Of a stretch of DNA of 60,793 nt, positions 10,152 through 19,600 are shown one piece after another. Numbering within the stretch: position 1 is the first letter of the stretch; every line of letters begins with the position of its first letter. The stretch spans positions 1 through 60,793 of the forward strand of contig JAQGMF010000057.1 in assembly GCA_028292505.1 (NCBI GenBank), in the 5' to 3' direction. The DNA is from Rhodocyclales bacterium. GTDB taxonomy: Bacteria; Pseudomonadota; Gammaproteobacteria; Burkholderiales; Rhodocyclaceae. A program made the translations under genes and the position numbers. The notes below the pieces were generated by a model that did no database searches, was not told where the DNA came from, and saw only the letters and a list, made by a program, of their open reading frames with translations.

Positions 10152-10206
10152 ATGTGAAGAGACAGGGAAGTTGTCTTTCTTCATATCGCGACGCCTTTTC
10201 TTTTGT
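10152..10206 (+). terminator. Leader (attenuator) terminator upstream of nrtA
   Basis: ATGTGAAGA-GACA pairs with TGTCTTTCTTCATAT (a small bulge and one G-U pair), followed by a pyrimidine/T-rich run to 10204. It sits directly after the ANTAR hairpins and about 40 bp before the nrtA start, so it would be a conditional terminator. Confidence 0.55.
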
Positions 10207-10245
10207 CCGTTTGCATTGGCAATTGATTCACCAACGGAGATGAAG

Positions 10246-11499
10246 ATGACGGAGAAATTTGATGGTCTCGCAGGACGGCGTGGTTTTCTCAAGCAGGGGG
10301 CAGTCATGAGCGGTGCAGTTGCAGCGGCCAGCGTTTTGCCAGTGAGCGGAGCCTGGGCTGCCGGCTCGGACAAGCCGGAACTGGAAGAGGTCACCATTGG
10401 CATCATTCCGCTGACCGATTGCTCGTCTGTCGTCATGGCCGCCGTCAAGGGCTTCGACAAGAAGTACGGCATCAAGATCAACGTCAGCAAAGAAGCATCC
10501 TGGGCTGCCGTGCGCGACAAACTGGTCAATGGCGAACTGCACGCTTCGCACGTTCTCTACGGCTTGATCTATGGCGTGCATATGGGCATCGGCGGTCCGA
10601 AAAAAGACATGGCCGTGCTGATGACCTTGAACAACAACGGTCAGGCCATCACTCTTTCCACGGCACTCAAGGACAAGGGTGCTGTCGATGGCGCCTCGCT
10701 GCAGAAGGTTGTGGCCAAGAAGGAGAAGGAATACACCTTCGCCCAGACCTTCCCCACTGGCACACATGCCATGTGGTTGTACTACTGGCTGGCGACCTAC
10801 GGCATCGATCCATTCAAGGACGTGAAGAACATCGTTGTGCCGCCACCACAAATGGTTGCCAATATGCGCGTCGGCAATATGGATGGCTTCTGCGTCGGCG
10901 AGCCCTGGGGACAGCGTGCCATCGTTGACAAGATCGGTTTTACGGCCGTCACGACGCAGGATATCTGGACCGATCACCCGGAAAAGGTTCTCGGTTGTAC
11001 GGCCGACTTCGTCAAAAAATATCCAAACACGGCGCGCGCCATGGTGTGCGCCATTCTCGAAGCGTCGATGTGGATCGATGCCAGTGCGGCCAATCGTAGC
11101 GCCACGGCCGACGTGGTGTCCGCCAAGTCGTATGTCAATACCGATGCCGATGTCATTCGCAGTCGCATGATCGGTCAGTACGAAGACGGCCTCGGCAAAT
11201 CCTGGTCGGAAAAGAACTACATGAAGTTTTACAACGGTGGTGCGGTGAACTACCCCTACCTGTCTGACGGTATGTGGTTCCTGACGCAGCACAAACGTTG
11301 GGGCCTGCTCAAGGAAGATCCGGATTATCTGGCGATTGCCAAACAGGTCAATCAGACCGCGCTCTACAAAGAAGCTGCGGGCATCGTCAAGGCTTCCGTT
11401 CCGAAGTCCGATCTGCGCACGTCGAAGCTTATCGATGGCACGGTGTGGGACGGTAAGGATCCGAAGAAATACGCAGCCAGTTTCAAGATACACGCTTGA
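10246..11499 (+). CDS. nrtA: Nitrate ABC transporter substrate-binding protein (NrtA type)
   Basis: Periplasmic binding component of a nitrate/nitrite (possibly cyanate) ABC importer. The twin-arginine signal GRRGFLKQG at about residues 10-18 is followed by a hydrophobic AVAAASVLPVSGAWA stretch, so export is by Tat. The body resembles NrtA/SsuA-like proteins (IGIIPLTDCSSVVMA; GEPWGQRAI). The ATG at 10246 has a GGAG six bases upstream; the ATG at 10240 would lie on top of that site. It is the first gene of a three-gene operon with permease and ATPase. NasS sensors are related but lack export signals, so this is the transporter component. Confidence 0.9.
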   Translation: MTEKFDGLAGRRGFLKQGAVMSGAVAAASVLPVSGAWAAGSDKPELEEVTIGIIPLTDCSSVVMAAVKGFDKKYGIKINVSKEASWAAVRDKLVNGELHASHVLYGLIYGVHMGIGGPKKDMAVLMTLNNNGQAITLSTALKDKGAVDGASLQKVVAKKEKEYTFAQTFPTGTHAMWLYYWLATYGIDPFKDVKNIVVPPPQMVANMRVGNMDGFCVGEPWGQRAIVDKIGFTAVTTQDIWTDHPEKVLGCTADFVKKYPNTARAMVCAILEASMWIDASAANRSATADVVSAKSYVNTDADVIRSRMIGQYEDGLGKSWSEKNYMKFYNGGAVNYPYLSDGMWFLTQHKRWGLLKEDPDYLAIAKQVNQTALYKEAAGIVKASVPKSDLRTSKLIDGTVWDGKDPKKYAASFKIHA

Positions 11500-11582
11500 G
11501 CTGCCGTGCCGGCCGGGCTGGTCACAAGCCAGTTCCGGCGCACGGCTAGCCGCTGATCCAAGAGAAAGCAGGAGCATCCATC

Positions 11583-12515
11583 ATGACAACAGCAAGTATG
11601 ACCATGACCCACGCAATGCCGAACAAGTCCTCCGAGCCGATACGCGAAAAGCCCGCTGAACAAGCCGCAGCAAATCATGTGGCATCAGTGAAGCAAGCTG
11701 AAACGCCCATCATCAAGGTCGGGCAGGGCAAGTTGCCCGACGCGCTGAGCGCATTTGCCCGCGCCGTTCTGCCGCCTCTCATCGGTTTGGCGCTCTTGCT
11801 TGGCATATGGGCCATCATTGCCATCAAGACCAGTGGCTTCCCAAGCCCGCTAAAGACATGGAATGCTGCTGTCATTATTTTTTCGCATCCATTCTACATC
11901 AACGGACCGAATGACCAAGGCATAGGTTGGAACATCTTGTCCTCGCTCAAACGCGTTGCCGTAGGCTTTGGTTTTGCGGCGGCAGTTGGTATTCCGCTTG
12001 GTTTCGCAATCGGTCGTTTCAAGTTTCTGAATTCAATGGTCGACCCCATCATTTCGCTACTGCGCCCGGTGTCGCCGCTGGCGTGGTTGCCGATTGGCTT
12101 GCTGGTATTCAAGCGCGCCGATCCGGCTGCAACGTGGACCATCTTCATCTGTTCGATCTGGCCGATGATCATCAATACTGCTGTCGGCGTGCAACGTGTG
12201 CCGCAGGACTATATGAACGTCGCCAGAGTGCTCAATCTCAGCGAGATGAAGATTCTCACCAAGATTCTTTTCCCCGCCGTGCTGCCATACATGTTGACAG
12301 GCATCCGCCTGTCGATCGGCACAGCCTGGCTGGTGATCGTCGCGGCAGAAATGTTGACGGGCGGTGTTGGCATTGGCTTCTGGGTGTGGGACGAATGGAA
12401 TAATCTCAAGGTCGAGCACATTGTCATAGCGATCTTCGTCATTGGCATTGTCGGCATGCTGCTGGAGATGATCCTGTTGCAGATCGCCAAGCGCTTCTCC
12501 TACGAATATTCCTGA
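11583..12515 (+). CDS. nrtB: Nitrate ABC transporter permease
   Basis: Integral inner-membrane subunit of the nitrate importer. About six hydrophobic segments follow a polar N-terminal stretch of about 60 residues. The binding-protein-dependent permease loop is present (FICSIWPMIINTAVGVQRVP...LPYMLTGIRLSIG). The length of 310 residues is typical. It lies 83 bp after nrtA and is followed 29 bp later by the ATPase gene. Confidence 0.92.
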   Translation: MTTASMTMTHAMPNKSSEPIREKPAEQAAANHVASVKQAETPIIKVGQGKLPDALSAFARAVLPPLIGLALLLGIWAIIAIKTSGFPSPLKTWNAAVIIFSHPFYINGPNDQGIGWNILSSLKRVAVGFGFAAAVGIPLGFAIGRFKFLNSMVDPIISLLRPVSPLAWLPIGLLVFKRADPAATWTIFICSIWPMIINTAVGVQRVPQDYMNVARVLNLSEMKILTKILFPAVLPYMLTGIRLSIGTAWLVIVAAEMLTGGVGIGFWVWDEWNNLKVEHIVIAIFVIGIVGMLLEMILLQIAKRFSYEYS

Positions 12516-12544
12516 ACCCCACTCTTGAATCCCAAAGGCACGCC

Positions 12545-13336
12545 ATGAAACCACTCGTACAAGTCCAGGACGTTGGCATGCGCTTCGATACGAAGAAAGG
12601 CAGCTTTGTCGCGTTGCGCGATATCAACCTTGACATCAGCGAAGGCGAGGTCGTCACGCTGATCGGCCATTCTGGCTGCGGCAAGTCTACCTTGCTGAAC
12701 TTGATCGCCGGCCTGACCTTACCCAGCGACGGCGGCTTGATCTGCAATGGCCGTGAAATTGCAGGCCCGGGCCCGGAGCGCGGTGTCGTTTTCCAGAACC
12801 ATTCTTTGCTGCCGTGGCTGAGTTGTTTTGACAATGTCATGCTCGGTGTCGAGCGCGTATTCGGTACAAAAGAGGGCAAGGCCAAGCTCAAGGAGCGCAC
12901 CAAGGCGGCGCTGGAAATGGTGCACATGGAGCACGCCATGCACAAGTATCCGCACGAAGTCTCTGGCGGCATGAAGCAGCGTGTGGGCATCGCACGTGCG
13001 TTCGCGATGGAGCCCAAGATATTGTTGATGGACGAGCCTTTCGGTGCTTTGGATGCGTTGACCCGCGCCAGCCTGCAGGATGAGCTGATCGGCGTGATGG
13101 CGAAGACAGGTGCCACCGTCGTCATGGTGACGCACGATGTAGACGAAGCGGTGCTCTTGTCGGATCGCGTGGTGATGATGACCAACGGCCCGGCCGCAAC
13201 GATTGGCGAGATTCTTGAAGTGAAGCTCGACAAGCCACGCGACCGCCTTAAGCTTGCGCACGATCCGCAATTCGCGGAATACCGCGCTGCCATCCTCGAA
13301 TTCCTCTACCAGAAGCAACTCAAACATGCTGCCTGA
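12545..13336 (+). CDS. nrtD: Nitrate ABC transporter ATP-binding protein
   Basis: Energises nitrate import at the cytoplasmic face. Walker A is GHSGCGKST, the Q loop is in VVFQNHSLLPWL, the signature is SGGMKQR, and Walker B is ILLMDEPFGALD with the H-loop in VTHDVDEAV. At 263 residues it is the short NrtD/SsuB-like form and lacks the extra binding-protein-like domain found in cyanobacterial NrtC. It is the last gene of the operon. Confidence 0.92.
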   Translation: MKPLVQVQDVGMRFDTKKGSFVALRDINLDISEGEVVTLIGHSGCGKSTLLNLIAGLTLPSDGGLICNGREIAGPGPERGVVFQNHSLLPWLSCFDNVMLGVERVFGTKEGKAKLKERTKAALEMVHMEHAMHKYPHEVSGGMKQRVGIARAFAMEPKILLMDEPFGALDALTRASLQDELIGVMAKTGATVVMVTHDVDEAVLLSDRVVMMTNGPAATIGEILEVKLDKPRDRLKLAHDPQFAEYRAAILEFLYQKQLKHAA

Positions 13337-13431
13337 ATACGATGGGCCGTTCAGGGCATGAAGAATATTTTGACGGAAGGGAGAAGGGCAAAAGGATAAG
13401 AGACGACTGAGCAAGAAAGGCGAAAAAAGGC

Positions 13432-13470
13432 AAAAAGGCCGCAAGGGAGCATTCTCCTTTGCGGCCTTTT
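13432..13470 (+). terminator. Terminator after the nrt operon
   Basis: AAAAAGGCCGCAA and GGAG pair with CTCC and TTTGCGGCCTTTT to form a long stem that ends in T4. It lies about 95 bp after the ATPase gene. Confidence 0.85.
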
Positions 13471-13511
13471 CTTGTTGTCCGGTATTGCAGCTTTTGCGTT
13501 TCGGTAGACCG

Positions 13512-13832
13512 CTAGTGTCCGGGCACCTGTTTGTTCGCTGACGTGTCGGTATCGGTGACATGCCAGCCCAGTTCTGCCAGCGTCAGGCGCAAGGTTTCGT
13601 TGGCGTGCGCTTTGCTGCAATTGGCGGGCAATTCGAAAAGCTCGGTGGATATCAATACTTCACGGCGAGGTTGCTTGTCGCCCTCATGCTCATACAAAAA
13701 CAGACCGCGTCCTTGCTCGTCAGTACCGACCAGTCCGAAGCGCTGTGTGCCAGCGATGCCACGTATCCACCACACCCAGCGGGGGCTGATTCCATTTTCA
13801 CAATAGGACGTCGTTTCTATCTCAAATGCCAT
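13512..13832 (-). CDS. Hypothetical protein
   Basis: A protein of 106 residues, read from the ATG at 13832 (MAFEIETTSYCENGISP). I do not recognise the family. It is soluble, with no signal peptide or membrane segment, and rich in Trp near the N-terminus (WVWWIRGIAG). Codon use looks like that of its neighbours. It converges on the nrt operon. It could be a conserved small cytoplasmic protein; no function is proposed. Confidence 0.6.
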   Translation of the reverse strand: MAFEIETTSYCENGISPRWVWWIRGIAGTQRFGLVGTDEQGRGLFLYEHEGDKQPRREVLISTELFELPANCSKAHANETLRLTLAELGWHVTDTDTSANKQVPGH

Positions 13833-14007
13833 GAAGGTGCCTGACCTGATTATTTTTTGGCGAATTGCTTTGCGAAGCATCCGCCAGCCGTTGTTTTTTT
13901 GCGTGCTGAGGGATAGTACTAAAGTTGTAGTTTCTTAGGAATTCGTTCCCGCCTGTCGAGTGTGTTTCTTGTCACGTTTTTGCCGTGTTAACTGGGGTGG
14001 CTGCTGA

Positions 14008-14036
14008 TTGACAGAGTTTGTGTCTATATGTATCGA
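14008..14036 (+). promoter_or_regulatory. Candidate sigma-70 promoter for a small RNA
   Basis: A perfect TTGACA box and TATCGA lie 17 bp apart. No plausible protein gene follows on this strand before the terminator at 14201. Confidence 0.45.
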
Positions 14037-14042
14037 TACACA

Positions 14043-14201
14043 AAAAATTGCAGACGCTAGGCTGCAAGAACGGATTCGAAGGTTGGCTCGTCGGCAACGA
14101 AGGCGCCAGATTTTCGTTCATTGGCCCAAAGCGTTTGGAAGCTCAGTAGGCCAAATAGTTAACGAAAAAAACAGCAAGGCGATATGCCTTGCTGTTTTTT
14201 T
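14043..14201 (+). ncRNA. Candidate structured small RNA
   Basis: A predicted transcript of about 160 nt from the promoter at 14008-14036 to the terminator at 14165-14201. It can form TTGCAG/CTGCAA near the 5' end. A larger arm has TTCGTT (14113-14118) pairing with AACGAA (14161-14166), and TTGGCC (14121-14126) pairing with GGCCAA (14149-14154). I do not recognise a known RNA family. The last stem competes slightly with the terminator A-tract. Confidence 0.4.
14165..14201. terminator. Bidirectional terminator between sRNA candidate and chemoreceptor gene
   Basis: AAAAAACAGCAAGGC pairs with GCCTTGCTGTTTTTTT around GATAT. T tracts on both strands let it end the minus-strand chemoreceptor transcript and any plus-strand RNA. 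Confidence 0.85.
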
Positions 14202-14217
14202 GAGGGGTGCGACGCGA

Positions 14218-15297
14218 TTAGCGTTGTAGCGTCGAGAAGCTTCTGGAGAGATTGCTAACCCACGCATGCTTGTCCGGCACAGGGCTACCGGGATTGGCAT
14301 TCAGCGATCTTGCCGTCTCGGCGAGGCGATCCATGTCGGTCATCAATTGGTCGAAGATCTGCTGCACCCGGCCTTCGAACTGGAGCTTGCCGAGCACTGC
14401 ATTGACATCCATTTCGACCGCATGGCGGTCGTGTTGCATCTGTTGCAAGGCACTGCTCAAGGATTGAGTTGTCGTGTTGAAGGTGCTGATGATTTCCTCG
14501 GCGGTTTGTTGCGAATTGCCGATGGCGGTCGTTTCGCGCGATGCAAACTCACCCGACAAGGCGAGCGCCTGCGCGATGGCTTCGCTGACGGTATTGACAG
14601 TGTCATGAATACGCTTACCGGTCTCACCCGATTGCGTCGAGAGCTTGCGTACTTCATCGGCGACGACCGCGAAACCACGGCCCGATTCGCCAGCGCGTGC
14701 CGCTTCAATGGCCGCATTCAGCGCCAGCAGATTTGTTTGCTTGGCGATGTTCGCAACCTCTTCGGCCATTTTGCGCAAATCGTCCGTATGCGACGCGACG
14801 CTGGCCACTTCGCGGACCAGCGCGGTGCGGAAATCCTGTGTGGTATTGAGCGTTGTCATGATGCCGCGCAGGCCGTCCTCGGCCGCGCGGATGGCGACGA
14901 GCGCGGCGCCGTCGTCCGGTTTATGTCCTGACGAATGCTCCGACAGACGCTGCGCCAGCGATGCGAAGCGTTCCGCCAAAGCCTCGATGGCTTCTCGTAC
15001 TTGGCCCTGTGCCAATGCAACATGCTGATTCCATAACGGCACGACTTCGGAAACGAGACCGTGCAGCCCTTCGCTGTGCGTAGCCGGAGTAGGCGCCTGG
15101 AAGCGCGCATCGTTCATCTTCGGCTCGTTTTGGGTTGTCGATGTGGGAATGAGCGTAGAAGCCCAGAACAGCACGGCCAGGATGGCTATGCCCGACCCGG
15201 CGCCGATCCAGACGTTGCTGGCGATCATGATGGATAACAGCGCATTGATCACGCCAATGGCGATCAATGCCAAGCGGGCATTCGACGAAGTATTCAT
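14218..15297 (-). CDS. Methyl-accepting chemotaxis protein without a large sensor domain
   Basis: A chemoreceptor signalling protein that couples to CheA/CheW. Two membrane helices lie at about residues 8-26 and 33-49, with only a few residues between them, so there is no periplasmic ligand domain and no HAMP domain is apparent. The cytoplasmic coiled coil contains the conserved tip [20 protein letters not shown] with [12 protein letters not shown] (about residues 195-235). The length of 359 residues is short for a receptor. Such receptors may sense membrane or cytoplasmic state, or partner proteins. It lies next to the nitrate genes, so a nitrate-linked role is possible but unproven. Confidence 0.88.
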   Translation of the reverse strand: MNTSSNARLALIAIGVINALLSIMIASNVWIGAGSGIAILAVLFWASTLIPTSTTQNEPKMNDARFQAPTPATHSEGLHGLVSEVVPLWNQHVALAQGQVREAIEALAERFASLAQRLSEHSSGHKPDDGAALVAIRAAEDGLRGIMTTLNTTQDFRTALVREVASVASHTDDLRKMAEEVANIAKQTNLLALNAAIEAARAGESGRGFAVVADEVRKLSTQSGETGKRIHDTVNTVSEAIAQALALSGEFASRETTAIGNSQQTAEEIISTFNTTTQSLSSALQQMQHDRHAVEMDVNAVLGKLQFEGRVQQIFDQLMTDMDRLAETARSLNANPGSPVPDKHAWVSNLSRSFSTLQR

Positions 15298-15655
15298 GGC
15301 GAGTGTCGTACAGTCGAGGCAAATGGCGGGGCGTTATTCTTCGTATCGCCTGCAACGTACCAGCCCCACACCGGGTGCGTCACAGCGTCTCCCGGCCGGT
15401 ATGGGCGGGGGACAACAGGGTTGACGGTAGGTCGGGCGTAAAACTTTATGCCTGAATCAACTTTTTCAGGGGAAGGGTCGCTGCAGCAAGCTTCAGCAGC
15501 CGCCACTTACGCCGTAATTCCATAAGCTGCTACAAGAAACGCCTCGCGTAATGACAGATGCGCCGTGGTGTATCTGTCTCATTGCCAAGAATGTAGCAGC
15601 CTGGTTTGAATCCACTGATTGTCCTAACCAGGAATCTCTAAACCCGGAGCGTCAA
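15298..15655. other. Divergent intergenic region, chemoreceptor / binding-protein gene
   Basis: No gene. It holds a weak plus-strand promoter candidate (TTGACG-17-CTTTAT, 15421-15449), a small hairpin CCTGAA/TTCAGG at 15451-15470, and otherwise no clear structure. Confidence 0.4.
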
Positions 15656-16678
15656 ATGGACAGTCTTCGAAAGCAAAGCCCTCGAACGCGGCTTCTTCCT
15701 GCAGTTTGTGTCGCCTTGCTAGTGCTCGCTGCGTGGTTGCTCGTCCGACAAACCCGGCACGCTGAGGTCGCAGCGTCGACCGTGACCATTGCATTGCCCA
15801 CCGGAATCAGCGTCGGTGCGTTTTATGTCGGGTTGAACCAGAAAATTTTCGATAAACACGGGCTGAAGGTAATCGCTCAGCCTTTCATCCTCGGCAAGGA
15901 CGCCCTGCAATCTGTCTTGAATGGCAAGTCCGACCTCGCGGTGGTGGCGGACGTACCCTTCATGTTTTCGGTGATGCACGGCGACAAGATCGGCACTGTC
16001 GCAACGGTCTTCGGCTCGCGTCGCACGATGGCGGTGGTTGCGCTCAAGGACCATGGCATCGTCAAAGCACAAGACCTACGTCATAAAACCGTCGGTACCA
16101 TTTTCGGCACTACTGCCCAGTATTTTCTTGACACCCTGTTAGTGGCTAACGGCATTGAAAAAGCGGACGTGACGATTGTCAACCTGAAGGCTGGCACAGT
16201 GGTGGAAGCGTTGCAAAGCGGCAAGGTTGACGCCGTCACCGCCTGGCATCCAGACCTTGCCAAGCTGCAGCACGCGCTGGGCGACCGTGCAACGTCAATT
16301 TATGACGAAGACATGTACGTGTATCGCTTTATTTTGATCGGCAAACCGGACTATCTGATACGGCATGCTGCAGAAGTGCGCCAGGTTCTTGCCGCGCTGG
16401 ATGAAAGCACGCGTTTCATACACGGGCAGCCGACGCAGGCGCAGACGATATTTGGCAAGTACATCGGCGTGGACGAGAGCCTGGTGAAAGAAGCGTTCCT
16501 TCCCAACGACTTTTACCTGTCGCTCGATCAAACGCTATTGCTGGCACTCGGGAACGAGACGCGCTGGGCAATGAAACAAGGTTTTACCCCGGCTGGACCG
16601 GTGCCCAACTATCTCGACTACATCGCCCAGGAGCCGCTCAAAGCGGTGCTGCCGGGAGCGGTAAAGATCATCCAATGA
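15656..16678 (+). CDS. Periplasmic substrate-binding protein (NMT1/SsuA-like), signalling partner
   Basis: An ABC-type solute-binding protein of the NMT1/SsuA/TauA-like class. The ATG at 15656 is preceded by CGGAGC. The N-terminus has a basic stretch and one hydrophobic segment (LLPAVCVALLVLAAWLLV), a signal peptide or anchor. The body has typical features (ISVGAFYVGLNQKIFDKHGL, GKSDLAVVADVPFMF, GKVDAVTAWHPDLA). No permease or ATPase gene is adjacent. Instead the hybrid kinase gene starts 10 bp after the stop codon, so this protein most likely presents a ligand to that kinase. The ligand is unknown; nitrate, or a related small anion or amine, is a guess from context. Confidence 0.82.
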   Translation: MDSLRKQSPRTRLLPAVCVALLVLAAWLLVRQTRHAEVAASTVTIALPTGISVGAFYVGLNQKIFDKHGLKVIAQPFILGKDALQSVLNGKSDLAVVADVPFMFSVMHGDKIGTVATVFGSRRTMAVVALKDHGIVKAQDLRHKTVGTIFGTTAQYFLDTLLVANGIEKADVTIVNLKAGTVVEALQSGKVDAVTAWHPDLAKLQHALGDRATSIYDEDMYVYRFILIGKPDYLIRHAAEVRQVLAALDESTRFIHGQPTQAQTIFGKYIGVDESLVKEAFLPNDFYLSLDQTLLLALGNETRWAMKQGFTPAGPVPNYLDYIAQEPLKAVLPGAVKIIQ

Positions 16679-16688
16679 GCATATCGCG

Positions 16689-19600
16689 ATGACTCTAAAT
16701 CGACAAAGTAACGTACTCGTCTGGCTGGCCGCTGCGGCCGTTCTCATGGCGCTCGGCATCACCTTGCAGGCCGCTTTCAACGTGCGCAACGAGACCCACG
16801 AAATCGAGATGGCAGAAAACACCGTCAAGGGTGTGAGCAGTTTTCGCTTCCTCGTCATGGAGACCGCTTTCTACCATGAGCATCGCTCCAGCGAACAATG
16901 GCAGAAACGGGTAACGAGCTTCCGCGCCATGTTGAGCGGGCAGCGATACGACGCACCGTATGAGAACTTGCTATTGGATCGAGAAAAGACCAACCTGGAG
17001 ATTCTTGCGCGCCTGTATGACAAATTAATAAGCACGACTTCAGCTACGGATGCTCGGCCCGCCGACGTTACCAGCACGGAACGTACCGCCACCACCGTGA
17101 GCGCACTGTTTTTGACCACGCAAGACATGCTCGACGATGCCTTCGAGTTGCAACGCCTCAATAGTATCGGTCTGACAAACGCGCAGGACCACGCCGGTTT
17201 CTTCACGGCGCTGAATATTCTCGTACTTGCCGCCTTGATTGCAGCCGCCAGCGTGATCATCAAGCAGCGTGTCGTTGCGCCTATCGCTGATTTGCAGGTG
17301 GGGACCGAGCGCGTGACACAGGGCGATTTGAGTTACCGCTTGAAGCTCAACGTCCGCAATGAGATTGGCGTGCTGGCGCGGACTTTCGATAGCATGACCG
17401 AGCAGCTTGAACAGTCACGCAGTGCCATGCGTGCCACTGTGCAAACGCTGCAAGACAAGAGCGCCGAGTTGGCAAAGGCGCAAAAAGAGTTGCAGATCAT
17501 CATTGATCACATGCCGGCTTTGGTGGTCTATTGGGATACACAGCTCTTGAACCGCTTTGCAAACAGCGCCTACGTCGAGTGGTTTGGCGTAACGCCGGAA
17601 CAGATGCATGGCAAGCACATCAGGGACATTGTTGGTGAAGCTCGATTCAGGCAGATCGAGCCTCGGCTCTTGTCCGTGCTGCGGGGAAATACCGAGGTCT
17701 TCGAGCTCGCCGTCGAATCGCGATCGGGCGCAAAACGACAAGCCTTGTTTTCCTATGTGCCGGATTTTGAAGACGGCAAGCAAAAGGGTTTTTACGGGTT
17801 TATCTCCGACGTTACCCAACTCAGGCAAGCCCAGGCCGCGCAAGAAGAAGCGCTGGCACAGCTACAAGGTATCGTAGACGCCGCCATTGATTTTTCGATC
17901 ATCCAGACGGATGTCAATGGAATAATAAGACTCTTCAGCAGTGGCGCCGAGCGCATGCTCGGTTATACGGCGGCAGAAATGGTCGACGAGAACAGCCTGT
18001 CAGCTATTCACATGTCCGAAGAAGTCGTCGCGCGAGGCGATGCACTGACAGAAGAGTTTGGACGTCCGATCCAGGGCTTCGATGTCTTTACCGAGTTACC
18101 ACGTCAAGGCAAATCGGAGTCGCGTGAATGGACCTATGTGCGCAAGGACGGTACGACCCTGCCTGTTAATCTGACGGCAACGTCGGTACGTGATCAGTAC
18201 GGCAGCATCACCGGCTTTGTCGGTATCGCCAAGGACATCCGCGAAGACAAGCGCATCCTGCAAGCCTTGGCAGACGCGCGTGACGAGGCGCAAGCGGCCA
18301 GCGTTTCCAAAGGACAATTCCTGGCGAATATGAGTCATGAGATTCGCACGCCGATGAACGCCATCCTCGGCATGTTGCAACTACTGCAGCACACCGATCT
18401 GACAGCGCGCCAGCTCGACTACGCAACCAAGACGCAAACAGCGGCCCGCTCTTTGCTGGGCCTGCTCAACGACATTCTCGACTTCTCCAAAGTCGAGGCT
18501 GGAAAAATGACAATGGAGTATGTGCCGTTCCGTTTCGACAATTTGATGCGCGAACTGTCGGTCATCCTGTCCGCCAACATCGGCGACAAGGATATTGAAG
18601 TGCTGTTCTCCATCGACCCGGAATTGCCGCCCTGCGTGTTTGGCGATGCGCTACGTCTGCGCCAGGTGTTGCTCAATCTAGCGGGCAACGCAATCAAGTT
18701 CACTGAGCGCGGTGAAGTCATCGTGTCGCTCAACATGGTTGCACATCACGCTAACCGCACCGAGATTGCCCTTGCGGTACAGGATACCGGCATCGGCATT
18801 GCGCCCGCGCAGCTGGCCCACATTTTCCAAGGCTTCAGCCAGGCCGAAGCCTCGACCACGCGACGTTTCGGCGGTACCGGTCTGGGTCTGGCGATCAGCC
18901 AGAGACTGGTGTCGCTGATCGGCGGTGAGCTCAAGGTAGAGAGCACGCCAGGTGTGGGCAGCCGCTTTTATTTCAACGCCACGTTCGAACGTGCCTCTGA
19001 TGACGAAAGCATCAAGCTGTCCGCGCCCGTCAGCTTACCCATGCGCGAGCCGGTACGTGTGCTGATCGTTGACGATAACCAGGCTGCGCGCGAGGTCTCG
19101 CAGGCGATGATCGAATCGCTGGGCTGGTATTGCAAAACCGCGGCTAGCGGATCGGATGCGCTGGCAATCTTGCATGAGAGCATTGCAACCGATACGCTTT
19201 ATGACGTTGTCTTCGTCGACTGGCAGATGCCGGAGATGGATGGCTGGGAGGTGGCTCACGAGATTCGTAAATTGCAGGACGCCGATCACGCCCCGGTCAT
19301 CATCATGGTCACGGCACATGGCCGCGAAGCACTGGCCAAGCACATCGAAGACGAGCATGAATTGCTGGGTGGTTTTCTGGTCAAGCCGATTACGGCATCC
19401 ATGCTGTTCGATGCGGTAATCGAAGCGTCATCGGGACTATCGCACAGCGCCACGCGCGTGCGTGGACAAGCGGGCGCAGCGCGCCTGGCCGGTCTGCGCC
19501 TGTTGGTGGTCGAAGACACCTTGGTCAATCAACAGGTCGCGCGCGAGTTGCTGCTGGGCGAAGGCGCCAGTGTCGAGATTGCCGCTGGCGGTGGCAGTGG

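Larger units (their letters stand above)
13833..14217. other. Intergenic region with promoter and structured transcript candidate
   Basis: No convincing protein gene. The left part (13833-14007) shows nothing clear. The right part carries a consensus-like plus-strand promoter, a 12-bp palindrome TGTATCGATACA (14029-14040), several pairing stems and a bidirectional terminator, described separately as a candidate small RNA. Confidence 0.5.

Noticed and set aside
10246..11499. NrtA-like gene as NasS, the NasT partner
   Set aside because: It has a clear twin-arginine export signal and is followed by permease and ATPase genes, so it is the transporter binding protein.
14008..14229. 73-codon plus-strand frame between nrt and the chemoreceptor gene
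   Set aside because: Its TTG start is the -35 box itself and it reads through a strong terminator; the sRNA reading fits better.
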